From: Bolinopsis microptera | Lineage: Eukaryota; Ctenophora; Tentaculata; Lobata; Bolinopsidae | Direction: 5' to 3' | Length of the DNA stretch: 64,000 nucleotides | Assembly: GCF_026151205.1 (NCBI RefSeq) | Contig: NC_087081.1 | Coordinates: forward strand, 2,609,246-2,673,245 | Made by a program: the position numbers and the translations under genes | Shown here: piece by piece, positions 9,801 to 19,970 of the stretch | Layout of the letters: the number at the start of each line of letters is the position of its first letter | Position numbering within the stretch: the stretch's first letter is position 1 | The notes under the pieces: generated by a model | The model's input: only the letters and a program-made list of their open reading frames with translations | Told to the model about the DNA's origin: nothing | Database searches by the model: none

Positions 9801-12800
9801 GGTTCACTTTCTTTGGTAAATTGCATTTTAAGAAGTTATAGCTGTAAAACTCAAGATGATCACCGTATTATAGGTAATCAGTACATCTTATCCGGTAAAC
9901 GTACTGTAGTGCGACACGTACTGTAGTTCGAAACCTGAAGGTTGACAAGACCGTACTGTAGTGTGACACCAGAACCTGTCATATTTTCAAGTTCAGGTCA
10001 GATCCTATCCTTGTTATGAACCATTAAGTGATTCGTCGGGTCGGTCCACGAATGTCGAAGTGATCCATTTTATCCAGGTGTGACACAGACAGCTGTGACA
10101 CAGGTGTGACACAGGTGTGACACAGACAGAAACATGTCAACTAGCTAACCTGCCAGATTTCCCCTTCCGATTTCTGCAGAACTAGGATATCAGCTCTATT
10201 CCACCAGGTAACTAATTCCTAGAGCTCTGAAGTATATTGGACTTCATAATTTGTACACTGATTGCCAGATAGGCTATTGGATACCATAAAATTGTTAAAA
10301 CTAAGACTACTTTTCTTGAGGATTTAAGTCCTTTGTTTAATAACTTAATTAGTGATTGAACATGATTAGTTTGGCTGGCAAAGATTCTGACGAAATTGGT
10401 CCCCTAAAACTACACCATTTTCAGAGTAACATAAAGTCGCAACAGAGTTAGTTTGTCTTCAGAACTCATCAGATTTCACACTGCCAGCTTCTTTTCAATT
10501 CCAAACACTTGATTGGTAGACTATTATTAAATCCGGACTAAGACAATGTCAAATAGCTAAAATGTTTTTGAGGTAAGTTTTTCATGGGATTTGTGTTTAC
10601 ATAATTACCCAGTACAGGTCTCACAACCATAATATTATGTTAATTAACGTGTGCCTTGGTTAATTAATTTAATTAATTATTTAAAATCAGTACACAAGTC
10701 ACGGATAATTGGACAATGCCTTGCCCATTTTCTAAAAGTTTTCAATTTATGGGGCTTTTCAACATCAAGCATTAAGCAACCAAGTGTGCTTGCTCAAATA
10801 AAGACCCACAAAATGTTTAAATCCCATATACACGGACAAGAGTCCACCCAATTAAAGTATAATTATAGAAATTAAAATTAAATTTAAAAAACTTTTACCT
10901 TAGGATACTTTTCAGTGAACTTGTTAGCTAAATGCTCCCTCAGTCTCAGATCCATTTCATATGATCCCAGACCTCTGTCATACCTGAAACCACGTTGTAT
11001 TATGAACCAAACAAAAACTCTCAGAACTGACGGATAATTCTTCAGTTCTTATATTTTTCTCATTGCCTCGCCCCTCCCTCCCTTTAAATATATCGGGTTG
11101 CGAAACGGAGATGACCATTGACGAAGTTAACTGATATCTTGCTCCAAGAAAATTTGACTCTGAATAAAACGTTGTGCACCAGTGGTCCAGTTATGTATAC
11201 ATTTTGTTCACTGTAACGACCTTTTTTAAGATTATAAAAAAATAGAACGGCTGATATATTATATGCATGATAAAGTAGGACAACAAAATATTTAATATTC
11301 ACAAGAAATTATCAAATTGCTAAACAAATAAAAGTAAAAGTAAAAGCAAAAGTAAATAAATATTATAATTACCCAACTCCCATGACTTGTACAGTATTTA
11401 CCAACTCCTTGGTGACTTTGTCCTTGACTTGGGAGTAACTGACAACAGCAGCTGTGGTAAACTGAGATCCTACGGTCGCGAATAATACGATCTGGGGAGG
11501 ACAAAATGTAGTTAAGTTATTATTAATAAAGTTATTACAAGTATAAAATGTACTTAAGTTATTATTAATTAAAAGTTCTTAACAAGGGATAGTTAAAAAC
11601 AACGCCCAAGTCCAATCTAATATCTATCCCTAAAATAAATGACTTTTTATGTAAAGTTTACGTAACTGCTCAATAAAGTTAAGTAGTTAGGTATTATATT
11701 TGCCAGGCAATATGAGATGAGTTATTATCCAAAATAGATACTACGCACATGAACCAAGCTCATAAAAACCCGCAACATTAAACATAATATCCGAGCGAGA
11801 AGAGAAAGGAATATATTGCCTGCCAACGCACAGTCCAGTATGAAAACTCTTTTTGTGTTCAATGTTTTACTTACCATGGGCTTTTCAGTCATTTTGATGT
11901 TTCTGAAGACTGCATATTGCAGTGATATAGCTGAGGTTGTTGTCATCAGCTGCATTACTTGGACTCCAGCTATTTCCGCTACACTGGAGGGTCATTTGTT
12001 TAACTTCTTCTCATTAAGGGATACATAAACTTTTTACTAAGATCGTGGCACATACCTAACAATTAGCTTCTCATTTAAAATTAAATGTATATAATATTGC
12101 TTTTGTAAGATTAACAATTTAAGAACTTTTCTAATCTAATCTACTATATTATCTACATTCCAAGACACTTGAAACGATTTAACCTGCATATTGTTTATCT
12201 TACATATAAAGTTACGCACAATTTTTGACCGGCTCCCGTTACCGAATCGTATGTTTCTGAACCGTTGCAGTTGTAAAGGTCAGGTCTTCAGCCCGGTATG
12301 AAAAGAGTTCGTTTGATGGACAGATTTCCAGTAGTGATTCATTCCTTCAGGGATTAAATCCAATAGGGATCCATTCTGCTTGCTCTTTAAAAAAACTATA
12401 AATGCGTACATTTCTAGTTTAACACCGCGTTATCCTTTACAATTAGTTCCCCCTTACATAACCCAACATTTTCTTATTAGCGAACTGAAAGAAATAAACC
12501 CTATGAAAGTGTTCCTGTTATTGGCTGTATTGGTGGGAATGTCTGTTGCTATCAAATGTAAGGTCGGTATTGGTGGCGCTGCTGTGGATGTACACTGTAC
12601 TAGCAACTTTGGAAAATGCCTTACTATCGACACTCTAGGTCTGGGCATCAAAACTTACTCTTGTGGGACTGGCTGTGGGGCACTTCCACACTGTAGTTCA
12701 TGTAACTATGATCTGTGCAACTCTGCTGCAGGGTTCAGATTGGGAATGAACCATCTCCTTATTATATGTCTCTTGCAGTCAGTCATATTTATTTTAGTTC

Positions 12801-15800
12801 AGTAAAGTAAAGACATGTTGATGTTTATCAATTTTGTAATTAGAGGGATTTGGAGACTGTTAATAATTGTTACTTTTAATTATTTTCAAATGCGCATGTT
12901 TAATTATTTCAACCTTGTAAAGAAATTTAACACGTTTTTATTTTTTTAAAGAATTAAAATAAAATTGCTTCATTAGTCTACAATTCCGAATCTTAAACTT
13001 GGCAACATGCCAACCGGGTAAATATAACAAGCCATACCTACGATGAAATATATCTGTACAGATGCCATTAAACTCAATTCATCGTCAACTGAAGTTAGCC
13101 TCCCTACTTACATCTACCCTCTAACCTCTACCCTCTAACCTCTAACCTCTAACCTCTAACCTCGAACCTCTAACATCTAACCTCTAACATCTAACCTCTA
13201 ATATCTAACCTCTTGGTAAAGATGAATACCCTAACGCCAGACCCCCGCCAGACCCACAAACTCCATAGATTATAGTATTTTTGATAGAAGGATGATATTT
13301 AAAGCTGTATTAATAGCTTGCTGCTCAAGGTATTATTGTTGTATTTTATTTATTAACCATTTATCATTGTTAGGCATGTAGACAAATTTCCAGTTATCGC
13401 AAGAGTTGTCTCACTTGTTCAGAACATATTTGTCTACATCCCTCATCATGGAAAAGTTTTTAAGCCCTCAGCGCTTGGACATCACCCTCACAGATAAAGG
13501 TGACGAAGTTGCAGATACCTACCTGCACTGGAAACAGACTCTAGACAATTTTATTACTATTCTTGGTGAAAAAGCTAACACCGAAGAGACACAATATATG
13601 GTGCTTTGCAATTATGTGAGCCCCTCAATATATACAACTATCAAGGGTGAAACAAAGTTTTCGGAGGCAGTTAAGATCTTGAATGGTTTGTTTGTTAAAA
13701 CAAAGAATACTAACTTTGCGAGATTGTGTTTATCTACACGGAGTCAAACTGAAGCTGAATCAGTTGATCAATTCGTCTTGGCGTTGCGGACACTGGCAAA
13801 ACAGTGTAATTTTACCGAAGTATCAGCTGCTGTTCATGGGGAAGAGAGCATTAGAACAGCTCTTATCAGTGGGCTAAGGGACAAGCAAATTCGGCAGCGC
13901 CTAATGGAGGACACTAAAAGTTTAGATGATACCATCACTCTGGCTTGTACTCTGGAGCAATCAATCTCAAACAATGAAAAGTATAACGGTTCTAATCTAA
14001 ATGGTATTGTTAAGGGAAACGATTCTGGACTGGATTCAAAGGATCATGCGGTTGTAGCTGCCACTCACGGCAATTCAGTTAGTCCTAATATAAAGTGTGG
14101 ATATTGTGGTAAGGAGTACCATGTTCGAACTGCGTGTCCTGCTAATAATACTACTTGTAAAACTTGCGGTAAGCGCGGACATTGGGCACGAGTATGTCGA
14201 TCAGCGACGGGTCTTGGGAAGACCGCACCTAATGATTACTTCTCTAAGAAGAACTCTGCAAACAACGCTTATACTCCAGTTAACAACGCCTACAACGTCC
14301 CGTCTGCTGATCAGCCCCAGCAATCATCCCCATTCTCTTATCTTTGTGCTATGTCTCCATCGACACCTTCAACGCTGTCTCAGACAACCGTCAACGCAAA
14401 GGTAAATAATCATATCGCTTACATTTTGATTGACACTGGTAGCTCAGAGAGTTTTGTTGACTTGGGTTTTGCTAGGCGAAATGGCATAACGATAGGCCCT
14501 GGTACGAACAAAATAACTTTAGCTTCGGAATCAATGTCAACAAACACTCAGGGGTCCTGTGTAGTAGATATTGTGATTGAAGGCCACTCCTATTCAGAGT
14601 GTAAATTATCAGTTATGGACAAACTATGTTGCGACGCAATCGTGGGTTTGGATTTACTCCGAAGTCATATGAATCTTGTGGTTAATTTCGGAGGAAATAG
14701 AGATCCCTTGGTGATAGATGAAGCTGGTAGGAACTGTGCACAGCTTTCAATGTCGAACCTTGAGCCCATACCTCTATTCTCCACATTAATGGAAGGCACC
14801 AATCCAATCGCTTGTAGGTCCAGAAAGTACTCTGATGCAGAGAGAGCATTTATAGCAAAATCGGTTAAAGAGTTATTGGAACAGGGCACTATTAGGCCAA
14901 GTAATAGTCCTTGGAGAGCACAGGTCCTCGTTACAGGTTTAGATTCGGCAAGGCCCCGAATGGTGGTAGACTACTCTCGAACGATCAACAAATTCACACA
15001 CTTAGATGCGTATCCTCTGCCAAACCTTGATACTATGGCCTCGCAGATAGCTAAGTACAGGATCTATAGCACATTTGATCTTAAGTCTGCCTACCATCAA
15101 ATCCCGATTCTCGAAGGAGAAAAGCCACTCACAGCCTTTGAAGCAGCTGGGAAACTATTTGAATTTAATGGCATTCCCTTTGGAGTCACTAATGGCGGGC
15201 CTGTTTTTCAACGTAATATGGACATACTTGTGGAGGAAAATAAGTTAGATAGTGTTTTTCCTTATCTGGACAATATAACGGTTGGGGGCTATGATCAGGA
15301 AGATCACGACAAAAACGTCAAGGGGTTATTGTCGACTATTAAGAAGTTGGGACTAACGTTGAATCATGATAAGACTATAAGTTCAGTTGAAACTATCAAC
15401 ATTTTGGGCTATCAAATTTCTCACGGCACTATCCGTCCTGATCCTGAGCGCATGCAGCCGTTGAGGGACTTGCCGGTACCACATGATGCTGACTCACTAA
15501 AAAGGGCCATGGGCTTATTCTCTTATTATGCTAAATGGGTGCCAAAATTCTCGGACTTGGTACGACCTTTGATAGACCCGGAATTCCCCCTACAGAAAGA
15601 GGCAATCACGGCATTTAATAATCTGAAAACGTGTATAGAGGGTTCCTGTGTAGTCTGCCCTAACACTAATGAGCTGATGGTGCTAGAGTCTGACGCTTCT
15701 GATTTTGCAGTCTCGGCCAGTTTGAATCAAGGAGGAAAACCGGTGGCATTCTTTTCTCGAACATTGAAGCCTCATGAAAGGAAACATCATGCAGTGGAGA

Positions 15801-18800
15801 AGGAGGCTTGTGCTATTGTGGAGGCATGTCGTGCGTGGCGACATTACTTAGTTAGCCGGCACTTTAAATTACTTACGGATCAGCAGGCTGTTTCGTACAT
15901 ATATGATAAAAAGAATCATGGAAAGACTAAAAACAGCAAGATAGACCGATGGCGTATTGAACTCAGCTGTCTAGACTTTGACATAGAGTACAGACCAGGC
16001 CCGCTTAATGTCACAGCGGACTGCTTGTCAAGAGCATTTAGTGCTGCTACATATCATACAGGTCCTTCCCTCTCTCGGATTCACGAAGAACTATGTCACC
16101 CTGGGGTCACTAGAAGGTATCACTTCGTTAGGAGTAAGAATCTTACCTATTCTCTAGCGGAGGTAAAAGAGACCATCGCGAAATGTGTGGTGTGTTCTAA
16201 GATTAAACCACGTTTCTGTAAGTCCGAGAACTCTCCAGTGATTAAGTCAACACAACCTTTTGAACGATTGAGCATTGATTTTAAGGGACCCTTACCAAGT
16301 GGTACAGGGAACAGGTTCATATTAACTGTAGTTGACGAGTACTCGAGGTTCCCGTTTGCCATTCCGTGCCGTGATCAAGAGTCAAGGACAGTGATTAAGG
16401 CGCTCATGAATTTATTTTCATTGTTCGGTACTCCGGGGATGGTCCACTCGGATAATGGACCATCACTCGTCTCTCACGAATTCAGATCATTCCTAATTGA
16501 GAACAACATTGGATTCTCAAATAGCAGCCGGTATAATCCCAGAGGAAATGGCCAAGTTGAAAGATATAATGCCGTTATATGGAAAGGAATTGAACTGGCG
16601 TTGGCTAATAAGAAATTAGCACCATGTCACTGGGAACAGGTCCTCCCTCAAGTTCTGCACTCTATCCGCACCTTATTATGTACCTCAACTAATCAATCAC
16701 CTCACGAGCGATTATTTAGTTATGTTAGGAGATCTGCCACAGGTAATTCGCTACCTTCTTGGCTTATTGGGGCATCCAAGGTTCTTCTTAAGAAACACGT
16801 GAGGTCTAATAAATACGATGATTTGTGCGAAGAGGTGGATATTGTCTCACTACAGCCTGAATCTGCTAAAGTTAGGTTTGCTTCCGGAAGGGAGGCCTCG
16901 GTATCGATTCGGGATATTGCTCCTCTGGCAGGTCAAGTTGAGATTGACCCTGGACAAAATTCTGTTGTTGATTGCGGTGAAGTACAGACTATTGATAGGG
17001 AATTAACCGCAGGACCTGTTGTAATCGGACAAGATAGTGGCTCTGTTCCTACTGAGAATACGTGTAACCCTGCTGTTCCGCCGTCGGACGTTGTGGTACC
17101 GGACTTTACCCCTGCATTACGTAGGTCACAGAGGACTAATAAGGGAGTACCTCCTCCGCGGTTTGAGGCAGGTTGAAACTTTATTGACTTGCTGTTTAAT
17201 GAATGATATATTTTCTGGAATTGTGATTTTTATGGTATTAATCAGATTTATAACTTGGTAGATTTGAGGTTTTACGAATCGTGTTTTACAAATTCATGTT
17301 TTATGAGTGCCTTTTTGAACAACACATGTTTATGAAAGATGTATTTTTATATGAACCGATTATTTGGTTTTTTTGCGAGTATGTGACTTTTGAGAAGTTT
17401 TATCAATGTTTTATCATATGTACTGTATCCTTATCTGCGCATTGAAATGGCGCTAATCCGTATAAAAAGCACAATTTTCAGCTGGCGCGCGCATTTGCGC
17501 GTTTCTATTTGTAAAATTTTTAAATTTTGTTTGATTTTTACGGGGGGTGTATGTTGTATTTTATTTATTAACCATTTATCATTGTTAGGCATGTAGACAA
17601 ATTTCCAGTTATCGCAAGAGTTGTCTCACTTGTTCAGAACAATTATTATTTTACCAAAGTCCCCAAACTGAAGTGGTTGCACACTTCTTGGTCATTCATC
17701 TATTTTCTTTACTGTCACGGTGTTATTTTATTGAGTTAAATAGACACGGATTCTGGTGGGGAGGTGAAGCATAATTGTTTTGACACATGACAGTAATTCT
17801 AAGGATTGATCGGTCAATGCTGGATTGTTGAATCGCTGTCATACTAAGGAAGGGCACCTTTTTTCCAACAAAGAGAAGGGCAAAATGGAAATGTAAGCTA
17901 TATTTGCCACAACAAATACTACCCTGTTTGTCCCGGGCAAGATGTGGATTGTGGTGGGGAGGTGACTTAATCAGGGATTTGTAGAGCTGGAGCATAACAG
18001 GTTTTATCCTGTCTTTGAATGATCCAAGAACCTAAGATGCCATCTGACTTGCCTGGTGAACCATGATGATATATTATTATTTATCAATTAATAAACCAAT
18101 TGTAAAACTTACTTGAGCATAGCTTCCCTTTCCTTCTGATTGAAGAAAGGAGGAACACAGATTATAACCTTACTGACTGGAGCTTCCCCGTGTTTTGTAG
18201 CGAGCAGCACCGCAAACTCTATCTGCGGGGTTTTTAGTTACAGACTGTTATCTGTACTTGGAGAAGGTACATTGATCCTGGCAAAAATGTACAAGAAATG
18301 TACAAGAAATGTACAAGAAGTGATGCGTGAAAGCTGAATCTAATGTTAAGGTATGTTGTATTCTCCCATGAATATATATTATATAAGGGTAAAATTAGTG
18401 AGGGTAAACTGTATTAATTTGCTAAATTTTATCCAGATGCCAATTGCTTGCATAGTTCCTTACTTGCATTGCCAGTAACTCCTCAACACTGTAAAATGTA
18501 TTGTCGTCGTGTCGGAACACTACTGTATTTCTCACTGGATCAGCTTCTATCGTATGATAGGGAAACCTGTGTTGTATTTGGACGCTAACTTAATATTTGA
18601 GAAAAACTTTAAGGAGATACGGTGTAGTTTCAATAATCAATACAGATACTCAACTAATTTAGGATAACTCGAATGTTTACCTTTCTTTATACTCAGTGAC
18701 CACTGGGTTATCTGTAGATTTACCGAGTAGATCTAACAGGTTAGAGTATGCGTTCTTCGGTGATTTTTCTCCCTGAAAATGAGTTGTGTTGAAAACTTTT

Positions 18801-19607
18801 GTTTACGCTTTCGACCATTTAATTATTTGCGCCAATACAACACCTGTCGCCATACGTTACATTTGAATAAATTCAAGATTGTGAATACCCGGAATAAATC
18901 ATGAGACTCTTTACAAAAGTTACTACCAGTAAAAGTTACCAGCTGCTCATTAAAGAAATCAGAAGTTCATTATCATGATGTACGACATAGTACGTAAGTC
19001 TTTGCGTCATACCACTGTACGATTTAATTGTACAGTAGTATACTACGGGTCCATTGGAGACTGTGCCACGTTCAAGATCTATTAACGCGCATTGCGCGCG
19101 CTAATTTACTTATGAGGATGGATTTTTGCTATGTACGCGAAACCATGCGGCTTACACTAAGTTCAGTTTTTCCGTGACCAATTTTTGATTTTCCTCGAGG
19201 TCCAAAACACTAAATAATTAATAAGTGCTAAAATATTTACCCTGGTTACAGCGGTATCACCAAATAACCGTTCATCACCCTTAATGTAGACTGTCATTGG
19301 AGTTTTGCGTTTGGTTTCGGTGTTTAACACAATGTCTATGGGTACTCCAGGCTTTACAATTCCTATCTGAAAAAGTGTGATTCGATTTTAAGTGCATCTC
19401 CCGACAAAAATGTTGTTATTCGTATAAAAGTATGGATTATTCAAACGACAACCGCATGACTTGATATCAAACGTTTAAATTACTTGATTATTACACAAAC
19501 AGTTTTAGACGTACCTTCATGAATTCAGTGCCCAAATCGAGAGAGATCAAGGAAGTCGAGGACACTGTTGCGAACAGCGCTAAGCTGATTAACAACCTTA
19601 ACAACAT
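6872..19607 (-). CDS. HYOU1: HYOU1/GRP170-like ER Hsp70, 11 exons (3' part not found)
   Basis: HYOU1/GRP170 is an ER-lumen chaperone and nucleotide exchange factor for BiP. I see eleven exons in transcript order, all with GT-AG sites and consistent phases: 19515-19607, 19241-19366, 18681-18772, 18464-18566, 18113-18222, 11875-11983, 11373-11491, 10899-10983, 7570-7763, 7198-7323 and 6872-6958. Together they total 1244 nt, about 414 residues. Exon 1 starts with MLLRLLISLALFATVSS, a signal peptide, followed by the LDLGTEFMK adenosine motif. IVKPGVPIDIVLN, VPPFFNQ, VLFGGGTRIPKIQ and NTDEAAAMGSAF follow the family order. This is the complete nucleotide-binding domain. The substrate-binding half (roughly 500 residues in the family) is absent between 1 and 6871, so it lies outside the window or is lost. 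Two nucleotide-binding loops diverge: the human NDNTATALSYG position reads TTTSAISLQYA, and YDMGSGST reads ATVGSQFT. Intron 5 (6.1 kb) and intron 8 hold other genes. Confidence 0.9.
7764..8698. other. Intron 8 DNA without a visible gene
   Basis: This is the intronic stretch between HYOU1-like exon 9 and the nested plus-strand gene at 8699. I see no coding signature, RNA gene or clear repeat in it. Confidence 0.5.
8699..9417 (+). pseudogene. Broken secreted-protein gene nested in HYOU1 intron
   Basis: Three exon-like pieces are visible on the plus strand, inside a HYOU1 intron. Exon 1 (8699-8756) encodes a signal peptide, MVIFLISVLVLVAVSDTSE, and ends at a GTATGC donor in phase 1. Exon 2 (8896-9225) and exon 3 (9326-9417) encode a Trp/Cys-containing extracellular domain. 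It has DWSKALEIS, SKWRCSAIHEDGWE, DWSNAVIIANHGEGPW, AKWIWIGE and VYCRL, and both boundaries are consistent with phase 1. I recall this pattern from invertebrate secreted proteins but cannot name the family. Two lesions are visible. The frame entering exon 2 from exon 1 does not match the conserved frame (a 1-base shift near 8905). An in-frame TAG at 9128-9130 follows DGWE, where the domain should continue. No further exons are evident. Assembly error or an unusual isoform remains possible. Confidence 0.6.
9418..10898. other. Intronic stretch with short tandem repeats
   Basis: No gene is seen. The stretch contains a tactgtagtgcgacac-like repeat at about 9900-9970 and a gtgacacag(gt) tandem at about 10078-10128. 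The rest looks like unique AT-rich intron. Confidence 0.5.
12503..12805 (+). CDS. Ly6/uPAR-like, probable GPI-anchored protein
   Basis: A 100-residue intronless frame starts at the first Met with a good signal peptide (MKVFLLLAVLVGMSVA). The mature part has eight cysteines (19, 32, 39, 54, 58, 64, 67 and 72). It ends with the pattern C-x2-C-x4-C-N (residues 64-73, including YDLCNS), the hallmark terminus of Ly6/uPAR three-finger domains. A hydrophobic C-terminal tail (residues 83-99) follows a small-residue stretch, as expected for GPI attachment. The frame opens further upstream, but those residues are not needed. A possible AATAAA signal lies at 12958-12963. The gene sits in HYOU1-like intron 5 on the opposite strand. 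Members of this family act at the cell surface as receptors or modulators; the partner here is unknown. Single-exon structure is unusual for the family and could indicate a retrocopy or a missed upstream exon. Confidence 0.7.
   Translation: MKVFLLLAVLVGMSVAIKCKVGIGGAAVDVHCTSNFGKCLTIDTLGLGIKTYSCGTGCGALPHCSSCNYDLCNSAAGFRLGMNHLLIICLLQSVIFILVQ
12958..12963 (+). promoter_or_regulatory. Candidate polyadenylation signal
   Basis: AATAAA lies about 150 nt after the stop codon of the Ly6-like gene on the same strand. Confidence 0.4.
13108..13212. repeat. Heptamer tandem repeat (ACCTCTA)n
   Basis: About fourteen copies of a 7-bp unit ACCTCTA carry occasional changes (acctcga, acatcta). The complement, TAGAGGT, is reminiscent of telomere-like heptamers but is not a known animal telomere unit. 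It lies just upstream of the LTR element in HYOU1-like intron 5. Confidence 0.85.
13337..13426 (+). repeat. 5' LTR (90 bp) of Ty3-like element
   Basis: The 90-bp sequence begins TG and ends CA. It is identical over its whole length to 17552-17641. The 5-bp target duplication ATTAT lies at 13332-13336 and 17642-17646. Identity of the LTRs implies recent insertion. The LTR is very short for this class. Confidence 0.93.
13428..13438 (+). promoter_or_regulatory. Candidate self-priming primer-binding site
   Basis: The 11-mer atttgtctaca starts one base after the 5' LTR. It is the exact reverse complement of tgtagacaaat at 13377-13387 inside the LTR. I see no tRNA-complementary TGG-type site. In Tf1/sushi retrotransposons the start of the transcript folds back on the PBS in this way. 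This would place the transcript start at about 13377, roughly 30 bp after the TATTTTATTTATTAA stretch. Confidence 0.65.
13448..17176 (+). CDS. Gag-Pol polyprotein of the Ty3-like element
   Basis: The first Met (MEKFLSPQRLDI) gives a protein of 1242 residues, the same frame being open from inside the LTR. The order is Gag, two zinc knuckles (CGYCGKEYHVRTAC and CKTCGKRGHWARVC), aspartic protease (ILIDTGSSESFVD), and reverse transcriptase. RNase H (LESDASDFAV) and integrase follow. Integrase has the HH-CC zinc motif (HEELCHPGV to CVVCSKIK) and a D,D,E core (SIDFKGPL, VHSDNGPS, NGQVERYN). Gag and Pol are fused without a frameshift. The RT active-site box reads YLDN rather than YVDD, so the second Asp of the pair is Asn. 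I believe related animal elements share this but cannot check. No frameshift or stop interrupts the frame, so it may be active. Confidence 0.93.
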   Translation: MEKFLSPQRLDITLTDKGDEVADTYLHWKQTLDNFITILGEKANTEETQYMVLCNYVSPSIYTTIKGETKFSEAVKILNGLFVKTKNTNFARLCLSTRSQTEAESVDQFVLALRTLAKQCNFTEVSAAVHGEESIRTALISGLRDKQIRQRLMEDTKSLDDTITLACTLEQSISNNEKYNGSNLNGIVKGNDSGLDSKDHAVVAATHGNSVSPNIKCGYCGKEYHVRTACPANNTTCKTCGKRGHWARVCRSATGLGKTAPNDYFSKKNSANNAYTPVNNAYNVPSADQPQQSSPFSYLCAMSPSTPSTLSQTTVNAKVNNHIAYILIDTGSSESFVDLGFARRNGITIGPGTNKITLASESMSTNTQGSCVVDIVIEGHSYSECKLSVMDKLCCDAIVGLDLLRSHMNLVVNFGGNRDPLVIDEAGRNCAQLSMSNLEPIPLFSTLMEGTNPIACRSRKYSDAERAFIAKSVKELLEQGTIRPSNSPWRAQVLVTGLDSARPRMVVDYSRTINKFTHLDAYPLPNLDTMASQIAKYRIYSTFDLKSAYHQIPILEGEKPLTAFEAAGKLFEFNGIPFGVTNGGPVFQRNMDILVEENKLDSVFPYLDNITVGGYDQEDHDKNVKGLLSTIKKLGLTLNHDKTISSVETINILGYQISHGTIRPDPERMQPLRDLPVPHDADSLKRAMGLFSYYAKWVPKFSDLVRPLIDPEFPLQKEAITAFNNLKTCIEGSCVVCPNTNELMVLESDASDFAVSASLNQGGKPVAFFSRTLKPHERKHHAVEKEACAIVEACRAWRHYLVSRHFKLLTDQQAVSYIYDKKNHGKTKNSKIDRWRIELSCLDFDIEYRPGPLNVTADCLSRAFSAATYHTGPSLSRIHEELCHPGVTRRYHFVRSKNLTYSLAEVKETIAKCVVCSKIKPRFCKSENSPVIKSTQPFERLSIDFKGPLPSGTGNRFILTVVDEYSRFPFAIPCRDQESRTVIKALMNLFSLFGTPGMVHSDNGPSLVSHEFRSFLIENNIGFSNSSRYNPRGNGQVERYNAVIWKGIELALANKKLAPCHWEQVLPQVLHSIRTLLCTSTNQSPHERLFSYVRRSATGNSLPSWLIGASKVLLKKHVRSNKYDDLCEEVDIVSLQPESAKVRFASGREASVSIRDIAPLAGQVEIDPGQNSVVDCGEVQTIDRELTAGPVVIGQDSGSVPTENTCNPAVPPSDVVVPDFTPALRRSQRTNKGVPPPRFEAG
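17541..17551 (+). promoter_or_regulatory. Polypurine tract
   Basis: The G-rich stretch cggggggtgta lies immediately before the 3' LTR, the expected position of the plus-strand primer. Confidence 0.6.
17552..17641 (+). repeat. 3' LTR (90 bp) of Ty3-like element
   Basis: It is identical to the 5' LTR and followed by ATTAT at 17642-17646, the second copy of the target duplication. Confidence 0.93.
17647..18112. other. Intron 5 DNA without a visible gene
   Basis: This stretch lies between the LTR element and HYOU1-like exon 5. A ggtggggaggtga-like segment occurs twice (about 17755 and 17953). Nothing else is recognised. Confidence 0.45.
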
Positions 19608-19936
19608 TGTTGCTGGTGTTAGTGTCTTAGTGGTAACTTGCTTCTACTGGAATATTGGTCGAACTGTTATCTGGTCTAAGGTCTTGCTATGCTACAGGGA
19701 GAAATTATTAAAATGTGCTTTCCGTAAAATATCAACTAAAATATTCATCAATTGGTTACACAATATACCAATTTTTTCAATGATCACGAGGAATAAATCA
19801 CAGAAAATAAAAAAAATAAAAAATTTGGCATCACGAATTAAAGCCTATCAAAAGACACACATGTCATGTAAACAAAAATTTTAATCTCAAAAACTATCAT
19901 TCTCAATAATAGCAATAAAATAAATTTACATAAAAG

Positions 19937-19970
<34 letters not shown>

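Larger units (their letters stand above)
13337..17641 (+). mobile_element. Intact Ty3-like LTR retrotransposon, 4.3 kb
   Basis: The element is bounded by identical 90-bp LTRs and the ATTAT target duplication. It carries a single gag-pol frame and no env. A purine-rich cggggggtgta tract (17541-17551) abuts the 3' LTR as polypurine tract. It inserted into HYOU1-like intron 5 on the antisense strand. A GC-rich hairpin word (gcgcgcgcatttgcgcg) lies at 17485-17501, between the stop codon and the PPT. Confidence 0.93.

Noticed and set aside
11292..11504. Open frame over HYOU1-like exon 7 in another reading frame
   Set aside because: The spliced frame gives a clear family match, while this one has no similarity.
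19519..19884. Plus-strand frame of 121 codons
   Set aside because: It is antisense to the HYOU1-like signal-peptide exon and upstream region, with no domain.
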